From assembly GCA_947494545.1 (NCBI GenBank), contig CANLVH010000009.1:62001-126000 (forward strand): a DNA stretch of 64,000 bases, read 5' to 3'. The position numbers and the translations under genes are program-made. Origin of the DNA: an uncultured Mesonia sp. (GTDB lineage Bacteria > Bacteroidota > Bacteroidia > Flavobacteriales > Flavobacteriaceae). Position 1 is the stretch's first letter. Every line of letters begins with the position of its first letter. The notes beneath the pieces were generated by a model. The model was not told the origin of the DNA, did no database searches, and was given only the letters and a program-made list of their open reading frames with translations. Of this stretch, positions 35,803-44,828 are shown piece after piece.

Positions 35803-36114
35803 TTATGCCTGTGGTGGCTGTAAAATGGAAGTGGTAAAATCTTTTTTTATACCGTTTAAGTAGAGAAAATCTTGAGAAGAATTGTATTTAAACTCAAATT
35901 TTATTTCTGCGAATTTGAAATAAGTTGCGTTTATATGGCAACATTGGCAAATACAAAATGGGGAACATAAATCTGCATCTTGATGTTGGTGGTTATCACC
36001 TAAATCTTGAGAAATTTCTGTTTTAACTTCATTGTCAAAAGTACCTGTATCTTCACAAGGCACTAAATTTAGTGTGAAGATATAGATTGACAATATGAAT
36101 GCTAAAAATTTCAT
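35803..36114 (-). CDS. Small secreted Cys/His-rich protein (DUF6660-like)
   Basis: 103 aa. A signal peptide (MKFLAFILSIYIFTLNLVPC) is followed by an acidic, His-containing stretch (NHQHQDADLC) and the cluster CSPFCICQCCH. The pattern is that of DUF6660, small Bacteroidota proteins found near metal-efflux genes. The Cys/His cluster suggests periplasmic metal binding or sensing before the CzcA pump (inference). It has its own terminator and lies 59 bases after the Argonaute stop on the same strand. Confidence 0.7.
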   Translation of the reverse strand: MKFLAFILSIYIFTLNLVPCEDTGTFDNEVKTEISQDLGDNHQHQDADLCSPFCICQCCHINATYFKFAEIKFEFKYNSSQDFLYLNGIKKDFTTSILQPPQA

Positions 36115-36172
36115 TAAGGCAAATATAAGAATTTTTTAATGCAATGGTTGTGCAAAGAAAAAAGGCTTCGGA

Positions 36173-38236
36173 TTATAAAAACCATAAGGTTTCTTGACCA
36201 AAAGGTGGTATTTCCTTGCTTTCAAAACGAGGTGCTATTTCTGCAACCATTTCAGGATATTTAATTGTTATTGGTACGTTTTGTTGACGTAAGGATTTCC
36301 AATATAGCCTACTAAATTGATACACTTGCTCTATTAGCTTTCTAATCATTTTACTATCATTTAAAGCCTCTGGTGTAGGACTTGATATTTTAAGTTTTAT
36401 TGGAAATGAATAACTTGAATGACTTGGGTATTTTACAGTATTGTTATACCTCAAATTATTAAAGAGTAAATATTTATATTCTCCTTTAGGGCCAATATTT
36501 ATATATGTGCCACTCATTGGAATTAACTCACCATTCCAATTTTGGTCAAAAGCAATAATATCTTGTGATTTTGTTTTATTAATATTAAGAACAAAAAGAG
36601 GACAAGGCAATTGAAGTTTATCCATCATTTCTAAAACAGGTTGTATTTCTTCATCCTTCATATCCTTATAAAAGTGAATCACTATTTTTTCAGGTATTTG
36701 GTTTGTTGGTACGTATTGATAGATAGCATCACTTAATGCACCCCCTAACTGTTTAACATCAGATTTACTGAAATAATGAAATTCATTAAATCTTCCATTA
36801 TTTTTAAAACTAAATGCACTCGCTACATATCGAATGTTTTCTTCGGTATTTTTAAATGCACCCACACCTATAACTAATTCATTTTTAGGTTTGACATTTA
36901 GTTGCCAAGGTGTACCATCTAATTTTGCTAATAAGGCTAATGATATATTGGTTAAATCGTAAATAAATTTATGTTGGTTTCTTCTAAATCTATCAAACTC
37001 TATTACTTGAGATATTATTCTTTTATATAATAGCTGTTCTTTAACCTTGTAATACACTAACTTTTTTTCAAGATTGGGTTCGTGCTTGTTAAAAGGACTT
37101 AAATAAATAGCAACATAATTAATATTAGGGTCAGATTTAAAATCTTTTATACCCTTTGCAATTTGAGGTAATGGATTTTCTAAATCATCAAATACTATAT
37201 TGACATCATTATCGAAATGTGCTAAAACACCTGCATAAATGTTTAAACCTTTATACCAACTTGTACCATCTTCCAATAATTTTTGCAATGCTTCTACTTC
37301 TTTAGCATAACTTGTATGATATATAAAGAAGAAATGCACATTATCTAACTGACAAGGATTTAAAGGCTTTAAATTCTTAAAATCAATTTTGGGATTTCTA
37401 CCAACACCATTTTGAAACACTAAATCATTGCTTTCATCAGCAACTTCACCAATTCGATTTATTTCTACAGGTAAGTAATCGTCATTATTAACAGGTATAA
37501 CTTTTTTAAATTCTTCACTTAAAATGAAATGTTGAATAAACTTATCGATTTTGTGTTTATAACTTATATATTTATTGGAATCATCTTTTGGTTCTGGTTG
37601 AATATTAAAAGCTGTTCGTAAATCGTTATTCAAAATGGCATAAGCCATTGTGTTATCATCAATAAATTCCTTTTCCTTATGATATTTTAATAACCTCATT
37701 TTATATACAACTTTATTAAGATTTGTTGTTGAGGTATGTTTTATAATTTCAGAAATAGGTTTTTTAAACACTTTAGCCATACCATCATAAGAAATAACTA
37801 ACTCACCATATTCACTAACTTCTTTAATTTGTACTTTGACAGTAAACTTATAATACTGTGCAAAACTTTTATTTTGATATGATCTATTACCTATCCAAAT
37901 TTGATTATCATTCACAAAGTTTTGACCAACAAGTTTTTTTATGCTTTTAAAGAATTTTTTGATTCGCCAATTATAGTAATGCTTTATTAAGTCGGTTGGT
38001 TGTTCTTTTAGATTGAGTTTTAAAGGCAAATAACCTTCCTTTTCATAAATAAATGATGTGTAGATAAAATCAGGATTTTCTTCTTTTATACCAGGAAACA
38101 AATCTTCTATATTGGTTGGAAACTTTGTTTTATAGAGCTTTTGCGCATTTCCAATTTTCTCTTTACTTAAATAAAAAGTTATTGGTTTGTCTGGTAAATC
38201 AAATGTTATGATATTAAAATAAAGTTCCTGACTCAT
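36173..38236 (-). CDS. Long prokaryotic Argonaute, predicted catalytically inactive
   Basis: 687 aa. N-terminal and linker regions lie at about 1-290, MID at about 290-455 and PIWI at about 455-687. The MID pocket for the guide 5' phosphate is intact: YYK (395-397), Gln410 in ISQVI and Lys438 in LLAKLDGTPW. The PIWI fold is recognisable (KNELVIGVGAFKN, KIVIHFYKDMKDEE, C-terminal PPFGQETLWFL). Its catalytic tetrad is lost by comparison with TtAgo as recalled: first Asp is Gly459, the third Asp falls on Tyr523 or nearby, and the last is Pro661. No Glu finger is evident. It should bind guide and target without slicing. The XRE gene at 38257-38550 precedes it by 20 bases. No nuclease, SIR2 or membrane effector is adjacent. 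Confidence 0.88.
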   Translation of the reverse strand: MSQELYFNIITFDLPDKPITFYLSKEKIGNAQKLYKTKFPTNIEDLFPGIKEENPDFIYTSFIYEKEGYLPLKLNLKEQPTDLIKHYYNWRIKKFFKSIKKLVGQNFVNDNQIWIGNRSYQNKSFAQYYKFTVKVQIKEVSEYGELVISYDGMAKVFKKPISEIIKHTSTTNLNKVVYKMRLLKYHKEKEFIDDNTMAYAILNNDLRTAFNIQPEPKDDSNKYISYKHKIDKFIQHFILSEEFKKVIPVNNDDYLPVEINRIGEVADESNDLVFQNGVGRNPKIDFKNLKPLNPCQLDNVHFFFIYHTSYAKEVEALQKLLEDGTSWYKGLNIYAGVLAHFDNDVNIVFDDLENPLPQIAKGIKDFKSDPNINYVAIYLSPFNKHEPNLEKKLVYYKVKEQLLYKRIISQVIEFDRFRRNQHKFIYDLTNISLALLAKLDGTPWQLNVKPKNELVIGVGAFKNTEENIRYVASAFSFKNNGRFNEFHYFSKSDVKQLGGALSDAIYQYVPTNQIPEKIVIHFYKDMKDEEIQPVLEMMDKLQLPCPLFVLNINKTKSQDIIAFDQNWNGELIPMSGTYINIGPKGEYKYLLFNNLRYNNTVKYPSHSSYSFPIKLKISSPTPEALNDSKMIRKLIEQVYQFSRLYWKSLRQQNVPITIKYPEMVAEIAPRFESKEIPPFGQETLWFL

Positions 38237-38256
38237 AAGACTTGGGTTTATTAATT

Positions 38257-38550
38257 CTACTTCTTGCTCAATCTATTAATTTTTTGTTCTACAATTTTGA
38301 GGATTTCCGTAATGTTCTTTTCATCTTTTAACATAAAGACAATTTTATCTGCCATCCAGAATTGAAGCAATTCATTTTTATTTTGTTTTAATACTTTGGC
38401 TAATGCTTCAGCTTGTTCTTTACGAGCCATACGAGTACCACGTTCAATTTTACTTAAAAGTGCCGTATCAATATTCATTTGAGAAGCAACTTCTCTTAAT
38501 AATAATTGCTTTTCTTCTCGTATTTCTCTGATGTATTCTCCAAACGTCAT
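38257..38550 (-). CDS. XRE-family regulator upstream of the Argonaute
   Basis: 97 aa from the ATG at 38550 (MTFGEYIREIREEKQLLLRE), the usual start of this family; an in-frame TTG at 38574 adds eight residues. The HTH is LLREVASQMNIDTALLSKIE followed by RGTRMARKEQAEALAKVLK. It closely resembles the short Bacteroidota XRE proteins that regulate defence or restriction genes. It lies 20 bases before the Argonaute start, so the two form an operon. It could be autoregulatory or a functional partner of the pAgo. Confidence 0.88.
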   Translation of the reverse strand: MTFGEYIREIREEKQLLLREVASQMNIDTALLSKIERGTRMARKEQAEALAKVLKQNKNELLQFWMADKIVFMLKDEKNITEILKIVEQKINRLSKK

Positions 38551-38713
38551 TTTGGGGATATTTTGACTTGTCAATATTTGTCTAATGTAAGAAAAAGAAA
38601 ATAAGAACTAACAAAAAGATATTAACAATTATAAACAGGAAATGAGGAAGTTAAGGATTTGAGGATATAAAGTATTTTTATAAATCCTCGTTTCCTTAAA
38701 ATCCTCAAAATCC

Positions 38714-40453
38714 TTATTGTGCTTTTGTGGGATTTGTATAATTGTTATGTGCTTCCCTATGTATTAGACCAGCATCAACAAATTTAGTAATATAGCCTTC
38801 TGCTGTTTTATGAGGAATCTTGTTTTTGTCGGCTATATTTAGGTAATCTTGTCTTGAAAATTGATAAGGTAGTGCTTCTAAAAAACGTTCTTTACGATTG
38901 GCTCTTTTTACTTCTTTTTGTTCGATAGGTAAATCGTTAAACACCTTACTACTGTGCTTTACTAATACGCTTATCATTTCCAATGTATTTTCAAAATCTA
39001 TATCCTCACAATATCTTACTTGGTTTACATCACCATCTTCCATAATGCGAAATACAGAAAACAACATTATAATTCTAAATGCTATTAACCCCAAACGTCT
39101 AACAGTTGCTATATAGTCATCGGGTTGAAGATTGAGGTATTTGGTTTGAAGCTTCTCAAAAAACACATTAAACTTTTGTTGTTGCTCGGTTGTTAGCCTT
39201 ACTTCAATATCAGGATTGTTTTTTAGGGTTTTGTATAACTCAAAAAATTCTTTTCCTAATTGGTCGTAATATTCATCTAAACCATTGGTTGTATCAGTTT
39301 GAAAAACGTTCTTCCAAGTAGGTTTGATATTCATATAATAAAACATAAAACGACTAAACAAGCCATTTTCAGCACTTGGAACCAATGCCTGAATCTGCTT
39401 TGGTGTACCAGACAACACCGTTGACAAACAAGGTCTTTCAATATCTACATACTCTCTGTCCGTTCTACGATAGTAACTAATGGTTTCGTGGTGGAATGCT
39501 TTACGAAAACCATCGGAATAATTACCGTAATCACTTTTAAAAGCTTGTGCTAAAGTATCTCCTTCGGTTTCAAAAATTAACCCTCTACCTTCATTGTCAG
39601 ATATTAATTGATAAACACCTGTTACACTATTGTTAGCCGGAATAAACAGCATTCTTTCAGGTGGTTTACTCGGTTTTTCCATAGTTTCACTTTTGCCCTT
39701 ATTCATATTATAAGTAGCCATTTCAACTTGATGCTGTTGTTTTAGGGTTTTGGATTGTTCGCGCTTTTCTTTGTGAACAGGATTTACCAAATTTTTAATT
39801 TGGTTTAATCTCCCTTTTCCTGCTGAAGCAGGTGCAGTAACAAATAAATACAAGTTGCTAAACACTTTCCGTTGGTCGTACACACCAAATAATTTTGGAA
39901 AACAGGCACTAAATGCAGTTAATGCACCCAACAACAAAATATCACGTTCTTCATTACTGCTTGATGGTTTTACTACTTGTTGCAAAAATGTTGGGATGTT
40001 GTTGTAAACTGTTGTTGGTATTGTTGGCAATGGTTGTTTTTCTTCCTCTGGATGTTGCGATACTTCAACAACTTGTTGTTGCTGTTTTGGTTTAATACCA
40101 ACTTGATGCAAATGGTGGTATAAGGTTGCTATGCTTATACCGTGTCCTTTTGCTTGTAAGCATTTATTATACTGTTCGTCGCATTCTTTATGGTCGTAAC
40201 CTGAATAATTTCTGCTAATTCTATGGTAGTAATCACGTCCAGCTTCACCGTATTCCTCTGAAATAGCAAAACCAATATCACGCCACTTTTCATAAGTATC
40301 AGTAATATCGATACCTGATTGTTCTAAAGCGTTGATATATGTTTCAATATCATTTGCAACAACCGTTGTCGGTTTGTTGTTGATTGGTTTTTTAGGTACT
40401 TCTTTTTGCTCTGGAACAGCTAACCAATCTTTCGGGTTGAATATTTTTGTCAT
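38714..40453 (-). CDS. DUF3987 primase/helicase-like replication protein of integrative elements
   Basis: 579 aa. The N-terminal region has a PriCT-2-like segment (YEKWRDIGFAISEEYGEAG with HECDEQYNKCLQAKGHGISI). From about residue 140 it is DUF3987, with a degenerate Walker A-like LFVTAPASAGKGRLNQIKN and ETEGDTLAQAFKSDYGNYSD. C-terminal helical, winged-helix-like part (YQFSRQDYLNIADKNKIPHK). Such proteins act with VirE-N proteins in copying Bacteroidota integrative elements. ATGA overlap with the upstream gene shows coupling. Confidence 0.85.
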   Translation of the reverse strand: MTKIFNPKDWLAVPEQKEVPKKPINNKPTTVVANDIETYINALEQSGIDITDTYEKWRDIGFAISEEYGEAGRDYYHRISRNYSGYDHKECDEQYNKCLQAKGHGISIATLYHHLHQVGIKPKQQQQVVEVSQHPEEEKQPLPTIPTTVYNNIPTFLQQVVKPSSSNEERDILLLGALTAFSACFPKLFGVYDQRKVFSNLYLFVTAPASAGKGRLNQIKNLVNPVHKEKREQSKTLKQQHQVEMATYNMNKGKSETMEKPSKPPERMLFIPANNSVTGVYQLISDNEGRGLIFETEGDTLAQAFKSDYGNYSDGFRKAFHHETISYYRRTDREYVDIERPCLSTVLSGTPKQIQALVPSAENGLFSRFMFYYMNIKPTWKNVFQTDTTNGLDEYYDQLGKEFFELYKTLKNNPDIEVRLTTEQQQKFNVFFEKLQTKYLNLQPDDYIATVRRLGLIAFRIIMLFSVFRIMEDGDVNQVRYCEDIDFENTLEMISVLVKHSSKVFNDLPIEQKEVKRANRKERFLEALPYQFSRQDYLNIADKNKIPHKTAEGYITKFVDAGLIHREAHNNYTNPTKAQ

Positions 40454-41358
40454 AGCTTTTGATGTCTTTTATGTAGGTATGCCAATGGATCGTGGGATAA
40501 AAAACACGCTCTGGAAATGTCTTTACCCGATTGGTCTACCTCAATGTTATATGTTTGCTTTATGTAATTGGCCACCGCAATAAAATATTCATTGTGTGAC
40601 ACTTTGGATAAATCGATTCTAATTATCCATTTTAAGCCTTCTCCTGAAGGTGATGTAAACAACATTTCGGTTTCGAAATATTCATCGTTTAATAATTGTT
40701 GTTTTAGTTCTTCAAGATTTTCTAAATGGTCAAAATCGATTGTCAATAATGATGAATGCTCAATTAAGCTATCATCATTTCGTTTTGAAAACACACCTGA
40801 AAATGTTACATAATCAAAATGATTTGCTTTAAATTTCCGTGCTTCTTTAGGGTTTTTAATCGCTCTAAATTGCTCTGTGATACTTTTATACTTATCGCTT
40901 GTAATACGCTCAAATATTTGGTGTAATCTTACTTTTTCAGTTGGAAAAACATTTCTAATTGGTGCTTTATAAAAACTGCTGTAAGCATACCAAGTATCAT
41001 CGGGTTCATCTAACCAGGATAATTCATCTTCTTGCTTTACTTCAAGATTTAGATGTAGTTCTTTGTTAATTTTTAGTAACAATTCTTCTTCATCTATGAG
41101 TTTAAAATGATAGGATGCGAAATCAAAAACATCACCTTTAAAATCGATTAGTTCTGTATCATAATGTACCGCTCTATTATCGACAACATTAATTTGTAAT
41201 GTTGATTTACCACCGTTGAAAGGGTTACGGGTTACCCAGCAGTCCCTTCCTTTTAAGGAAAGGACTGTTGATTTGGGATAATACTGCCTTAATACATACG
41301 CATAGATATTTAACCCGTAATGCGTTTTCTTTAAGATGGTTTCTTTACTTATTTCCAT
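40450..41358 (-). CDS. VirE N-terminal / BT4734-like primase-type protein
   Basis: 302 aa. The segment SLLTIDFDHLENLEELKQQL with ETEMLFTSPSGEGLKWIIRI is the BT4734/BF3469 domain, related to archaeo-eukaryotic primase cores. SGKDISRACFLSHDPLAYLH ends the domain, a usual ending. The N-terminal part has a CHC2-like flavour (LKGRDCWVTRNPFNGGK), as in DNA primases. It is next to the DUF3987 gene and both are standard in Bacteroidota integrative elements. Likely role: priming of element replication (inference). Confidence 0.85.
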   Translation of the reverse strand: MEISKETILKKTHYGLNIYAYVLRQYYPKSTVLSLKGRDCWVTRNPFNGGKSTLQINVVDNRAVHYDTELIDFKGDVFDFASYHFKLIDEEELLLKINKELHLNLEVKQEDELSWLDEPDDTWYAYSSFYKAPIRNVFPTEKVRLHQIFERITSDKYKSITEQFRAIKNPKEARKFKANHFDYVTFSGVFSKRNDDSLIEHSSLLTIDFDHLENLEELKQQLLNDEYFETEMLFTSPSGEGLKWIIRIDLSKVSHNEYFIAVANYIKQTYNIEVDQSGKDISRACFLSHDPLAYLHKRHQKL

Positions 41359-41641
41359 CGCATTTGAAATTTGGGTTGTAATAATTGCTCTGTAATAGTT
41401 CCTCTATATCTGATACCTTGTAATAAAATTTACCTTGTACCTTACTATATGGAATCGTACCATTTGTACGGAACGTTTGCAAAGTCCGTTGGCTAATATG
41501 TAGCGTTTGCATTACGTCCTGATTGTCAATCCACGTATCTTTTAAGCATTCTGCTCTCGATGCTCTTATTAATTCGATACGTGCTTTTAAATCCTTAATC
41601 TCTTGTGAGAGTGCCAAGAGTAAATCGATTATTTCAGTCAT
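41345..41641 (-). CDS. Helix-turn-helix (HTH_17) element regulator
   Basis: 98 aa. N-terminal coiled coil (IDLLLALSQEIKDLKARIEL), then WIDNQDVMQTLHISQRTLQT and GTIPYSKVQGKFYYKVSDIE, an excisionase/MerR-type winged helix. It overlaps both neighbours: its stop lies inside the VirE-N gene start region (14 bases) and its ATG overlaps the TGA of the next HTH gene. It forms a tight regulatory/excision cassette with it. Confidence 0.85.
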   Translation of the reverse strand: MTEIIDLLLALSQEIKDLKARIELIRASRAECLKDTWIDNQDVMQTLHISQRTLQTFRTNGTIPYSKVQGKFYYKVSDIEELLQSNYYNPNFKCDGNK

Positions 41642-41940
41642 AACTTTACCTTTCCTTTTTTGATTAGGTAATCAGCAGCTTGCTGTTCGATTTCATCTAG
41701 GGAATCCATACGGTTACGCAATAACCATTGGTCTAACTCCTGACGTTGGAAATAGATTTTTTTGCCATTCGGTTTATAGTGTGGAATGGCTCCCGTACTT
41801 GTAAGTTTATACAAGTGCGATTGTGATAGTTCTAAATACTTGCAAGTTTCATTGAAGTTCAATACTTGCTTTTGCAACGTTTGTTGTTCTAATAACAACT
41901 TTTCGATGCTTTCTAAACGTTCTATAATTTTAACGTCCAT
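41638..41940 (-). CDS. Helix-turn-helix (excisionase-like) element protein
   Basis: 100 aa. Coiled-coil start (IERLESIEKLLLEQQTLQKQ), then FNETCKYLELSQSHLYKLTS and AIPHYKPNGKKIYFQRQELD, a clear HTH_17 with wing. It is the first gene of the replication/regulation cassette. About 210 bases upstream without a gene should contain its promoter. Such paired HTH proteins control excision in Bacteroidota conjugative and mobilisable elements. Confidence 0.85.
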   Translation of the reverse strand: MDVKIIERLESIEKLLLEQQTLQKQVLNFNETCKYLELSQSHLYKLTSTGAIPHYKPNGKKIYFQRQELDQWLLRNRMDSLDEIEQQAADYLIKKGKVKL

Positions 41941-42150
41941 CTTTTTATAATTTTAATTTAAAAATGGACTTCTGCGCAAAAGTCATCCTTGATTGTCAAG
42001 GACATAGCAAATATGGAAAAAGGTGTTTGGTATAATAGAAAAGAGAAAAAATGGTATTATTAAACCACTGTAAAACAATAAGTTATATTGTTTTTGGTAT
42101 TATCTATTTGGTATTTAGTAGAGAAAATACCACTTTATAAAAATGAAGAT

Positions 42151-43155
42151 TTATTTGATTTGGTCAAGCCAAAAATTAGCATCAACTAATTTTTGATAGG
42201 CTCTTTTTTCAGTACCTAAAAATCTACGGTATTCTTTACCTGCATTACTACTTGGTCCATATCGATAAGCAAAGAATTTATAAATGTGTTTAGGCTCAAT
42301 TTTTTTAGATGGTTTACTTTCAAAAAATATTCTTTCATTAAAATATTTAGTTTCTGTTAACTTAACCATAAAAGCTGCAAGTAAGATTTTATTACCTCTA
42401 TCCTTTATGAAGTTATATTCATCATCTATAATGCCTTTTTCATTTAACAGCTCCTCTAATTTTGCAAATTCTCTTTGTTTAATCTTATTAATAAGTTCGT
42501 TATAGGATAAGACATCATTGTTTTCCTCTCTAAAATCACCTTGTATAGCGTTGAAAATTGAACTTTGTTTTACTTTTTTCCTGACCGTTTTTATTTCTGC
42601 ACCGGAATAGGATTTTACAATTAACTCTTGAGGTGGTTCTTCATTAAAAAATACTTCGTGTAGTTCTTCGATAGTATAAATTTCTGTATCACTTAAATCT
42701 GAAAATCGGTCTTGAAGTTCCATAAAAAGCATCATCGCATTAGCTTTTAAAAATGAAATGATATAGGCTTCATCTGATTTGTCATTATTAATAGGCTTTA
42801 AATACAAACTTTCATCAAGATCATTTTCAGAAATGTAATTGCTAATCTGGGTTAAATAATTTGTAATTCGGTTAAATTCTTTGTCATAGAGAAAAGACAA
42901 ATGACCAGGTGTTGAATTTGCTTCAAGGGTGTCATTAATAGCATTAAACTTTTTGATATAATCATTTTCAATTAGTTTAAAGTAATATTTACGCTTGTTT
43001 GAATATGCTTTTTTAAAGTCGATTTCATAATTAGGCGTTGTATTGAGGTATTGCTTTTTAAAGCCTTTTAAAAGCTCTTTAAATTGGTTTTCGGTTCTTT
43101 TATCATCAGTAACCTTTTCCACATACAGTAAGTCGATAAATAGGTCTTTAGCCAT
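42151..43155 (-). CDS. Unknown protein downstream of the integrase
   Basis: 334 aa, soluble, rich in Lys, Glu and aromatic residues, no catalytic motif that I recognise. The C-terminal part (KHIYKFFAYRYGPSSNAGKE, RFLGTEKRAYQKLVDANFW) resembles a conserved tail of proteins found after the tyrosine integrase in Bacteroidota elements. It shares one base with the integrase stop, so it is co-transcribed with it. A role in integration control is plausible only from position. Confidence 0.65.
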   Translation of the reverse strand: MAKDLFIDLLYVEKVTDDKRTENQFKELLKGFKKQYLNTTPNYEIDFKKAYSNKRKYYFKLIENDYIKKFNAINDTLEANSTPGHLSFLYDKEFNRITNYLTQISNYISENDLDESLYLKPINNDKSDEAYIISFLKANAMMLFMELQDRFSDLSDTEIYTIEELHEVFFNEEPPQELIVKSYSGAEIKTVRKKVKQSSIFNAIQGDFREENNDVLSYNELINKIKQREFAKLEELLNEKGIIDDEYNFIKDRGNKILLAAFMVKLTETKYFNERIFFESKPSKKIEPKHIYKFFAYRYGPSSNAGKEYRRFLGTEKRAYQKLVDANFWLDQIK

Positions 43156-44249
43156 TATAAATCCAATTTAATTTTATTAGCAGCTTCTTTCTTTTTATCA
43201 TCAATAACTTTTGCATAAATCTGCGTAGTTCTCAATTCCTTATGACCTAATAACTTGGAAACAGTATAAATATCTGTTCCTAAAGTTAATTGTAAAGTTG
43301 CATAGGTATGTCGAGCACAATGGAACGTGATATTTTTTGTTATTCCTGCATTAAGCATCCATTGTTGTAACTTTAAATTTGACCAAGCACTATAATGTAA
43401 ACCTTGAAAAACTTTTTCTTCGGGTTTACCTTTATCTCCTAATAATTCTGCTGCTTGGTCTGAAATAGGTAAAGTTTCAACCCCTTTTGTTTTCTTTTGT
43501 CTGAAACGAATATAATATCCCATTTCTTTAGAATGTTGAATTTCTGACCAAATCAGTTTTTCAATATCTGACCAACGTAACCCAGTAAGCGCAGAAAATA
43601 TAAAAGCACTTTTTAAAAGTGGTAACTCGCATTCTGTATTGACTACTTTTTGTAATTCATCAAGAGTTAAAAATTCTCGTTGAGGTTCACCTTGTTTAAA
43701 ATACTCAACACCATTTGCTGGGTTTATTCTTAAAATACCATCCTTAACAGCTTGTTTTAATGCAGCGTTGAATTTTCCATAATAAGAATATTTAGAGTTT
43801 TGAGATAATTTTTTACCTGCTCTTGCCATTGCATCCTTATCTAAATACTCTTTAAAGCGTACTACGAAATCCTTATCAATATCTTGAAAACTTACGTCTG
43901 TTGGACAAAACGTTTTTAGATGTTTTAGCATACTGTTCCAATTACCATAATTACCAGAGCTTGTATTCTTTTTCTCTGCTAATGCTGTTACATAAGTAAT
44001 AAAACTCCCTTTTAATTTCTCAATATCTTGGAACCCATAAATACCGTTTTGAATTTCAATTTGTCGTTGAGCACAAATAGTTTCCGCTAATTGTTTGGTT
44101 TTCTTGTTAACCTCTCTTTCGGTTTTAGTTTTAGGGTTAGGTGTAAGGTATAAACGCAAATATTCGGTTTTACGTTTGCCTTTATGATAGTAATCTAAAT
44201 ACAAACTTATTTTGTCATTCTTCTTGCGTTGTCTTAATGTTACTTTCAT
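43155..44249 (-). CDS. int: Tyrosine site-specific recombinase (integrase) of the mnmE island
   Basis: 364 aa. An N-terminal arm-binding domain lies at residues 1-90 (MKVTLRQRKKNDKISLYLDY). A SAM-like core-binding domain follows (about 105-200), then the catalytic domain with Arg in ALTGLRWSDIEKLIW, HCARHTYATLQLTLG (His-x-x-Arg), LLGHKELRTTQIYAK (His and the nucleophile Tyr) and a basic strand between. All catalytic residues are present. It is about 580 bases from the mnmE attachment core, consistent with insertion into the mnmE 3' end. Confidence 0.95.
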   Translation of the reverse strand: MKVTLRQRKKNDKISLYLDYYHKGKRKTEYLRLYLTPNPKTKTEREVNKKTKQLAETICAQRQIEIQNGIYGFQDIEKLKGSFITYVTALAEKKNTSSGNYGNWNSMLKHLKTFCPTDVSFQDIDKDFVVRFKEYLDKDAMARAGKKLSQNSKYSYYGKFNAALKQAVKDGILRINPANGVEYFKQGEPQREFLTLDELQKVVNTECELPLLKSAFIFSALTGLRWSDIEKLIWSEIQHSKEMGYYIRFRQKKTKGVETLPISDQAAELLGDKGKPEEKVFQGLHYSAWSNLKLQQWMLNAGITKNITFHCARHTYATLQLTLGTDIYTVSKLLGHKELRTTQIYAKVIDDKKKEAANKIKLDL

Positions 44250-44255
44250 AGGATG

Positions 44256-44621
44256 CTAATTAAAAAGGTTTTCTATTTGCCATCTGGCTACAATACGTTT
44301 TCTTCCGAAAGGGACAGCTTTTAAACGTCCTTGTTGAATCATTCTTTGAATGGTCCATCTACTAACACCAATTAATAGAGAAGCCTCTGTAACGCTTAAA
44401 AAATCTTTATTGTTTACAGCATTAGGATTCTGAACCTCAACAACTTCATTCTTTTGCTTCATATCAGCATTAAGAGTTGCTTGGATTTTTTCTTTACGCT
44501 TTCTGGCCTTATAGGCTTTTTTAGCGCAAGGGTTACCACAATATTGAGTTACTGTTGTTCGTGCTGTAAACGCATTACCGCAATGTTTACAAGTTTTTGG
44601 GATGTATAAATTACTGCTCAT
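44256..44621 (-). CDS. Helix-turn-helix protein with N-terminal zinc-ribbon-like motif
   Basis: 121 aa from the ATG at 44621 (MSSNLYIPKTC); an in-frame start at 44762 would run through the att-proximal repeats and is unlikely. The N-terminus has CKHCGNAFTARTTVTQYC followed by GNPC, a four-Cys zinc motif. A basic linker follows (KKAYKARKRKEKIQ). The C-terminus is an HTH_17 (FLSVTEASLLIGVSRWTIQR, AVPFGRKRIVARWQIENLF). It lies six bases upstream of the integrase on the same strand and is probably a regulator or directionality factor of integration. Confidence 0.82.
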   Translation of the reverse strand: MSSNLYIPKTCKHCGNAFTARTTVTQYCGNPCAKKAYKARKRKEKIQATLNADMKQKNEVVEVQNPNAVNNKDFLSVTEASLLIGVSRWTIQRMIQQGRLKAVPFGRKRIVARWQIENLFN

Positions 44622-44702
44622 AAATGGTGCTTTATGTAGCGTTATGGTGCAACGTGGGGCAATATGGTGCATCATTTCGCCATTATTTTTGCCAACAGAT
44701 TC

Positions 44703-44730
44703 GGGCAACAAATCCGTATAATGGGCAACA
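44703..44730. repeat. Putative integrase arm-type sites, mnmE end
   Basis: GGGCAACAAAT at 44703-44713 and GGGCAACA at 44723-44730, with a further GGCAACAAA at 44766-44774. The first equals the site at 12358-12368 at the other island end. They lie 70-140 bases inside the attachment core, as arm sites of tyrosine integrases do. Confidence 0.5.
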
Positions 44731-44828
44731 TATATGAAACAAATATAGTTAAAAAAGGGCAATTAGGCAACAAAAAAGAATATGTAAACCACTGAAAAAC
44801 AAGTAAGAACTAATAAAAAGAAGCTTAA

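Noticed and set aside
36173..38236. Short pAgo system (MID-PIWI with SIR2, TIR or nuclease partner)
   Set aside because: The protein is 687 aa with a full N-terminal half and no effector gene beside it.
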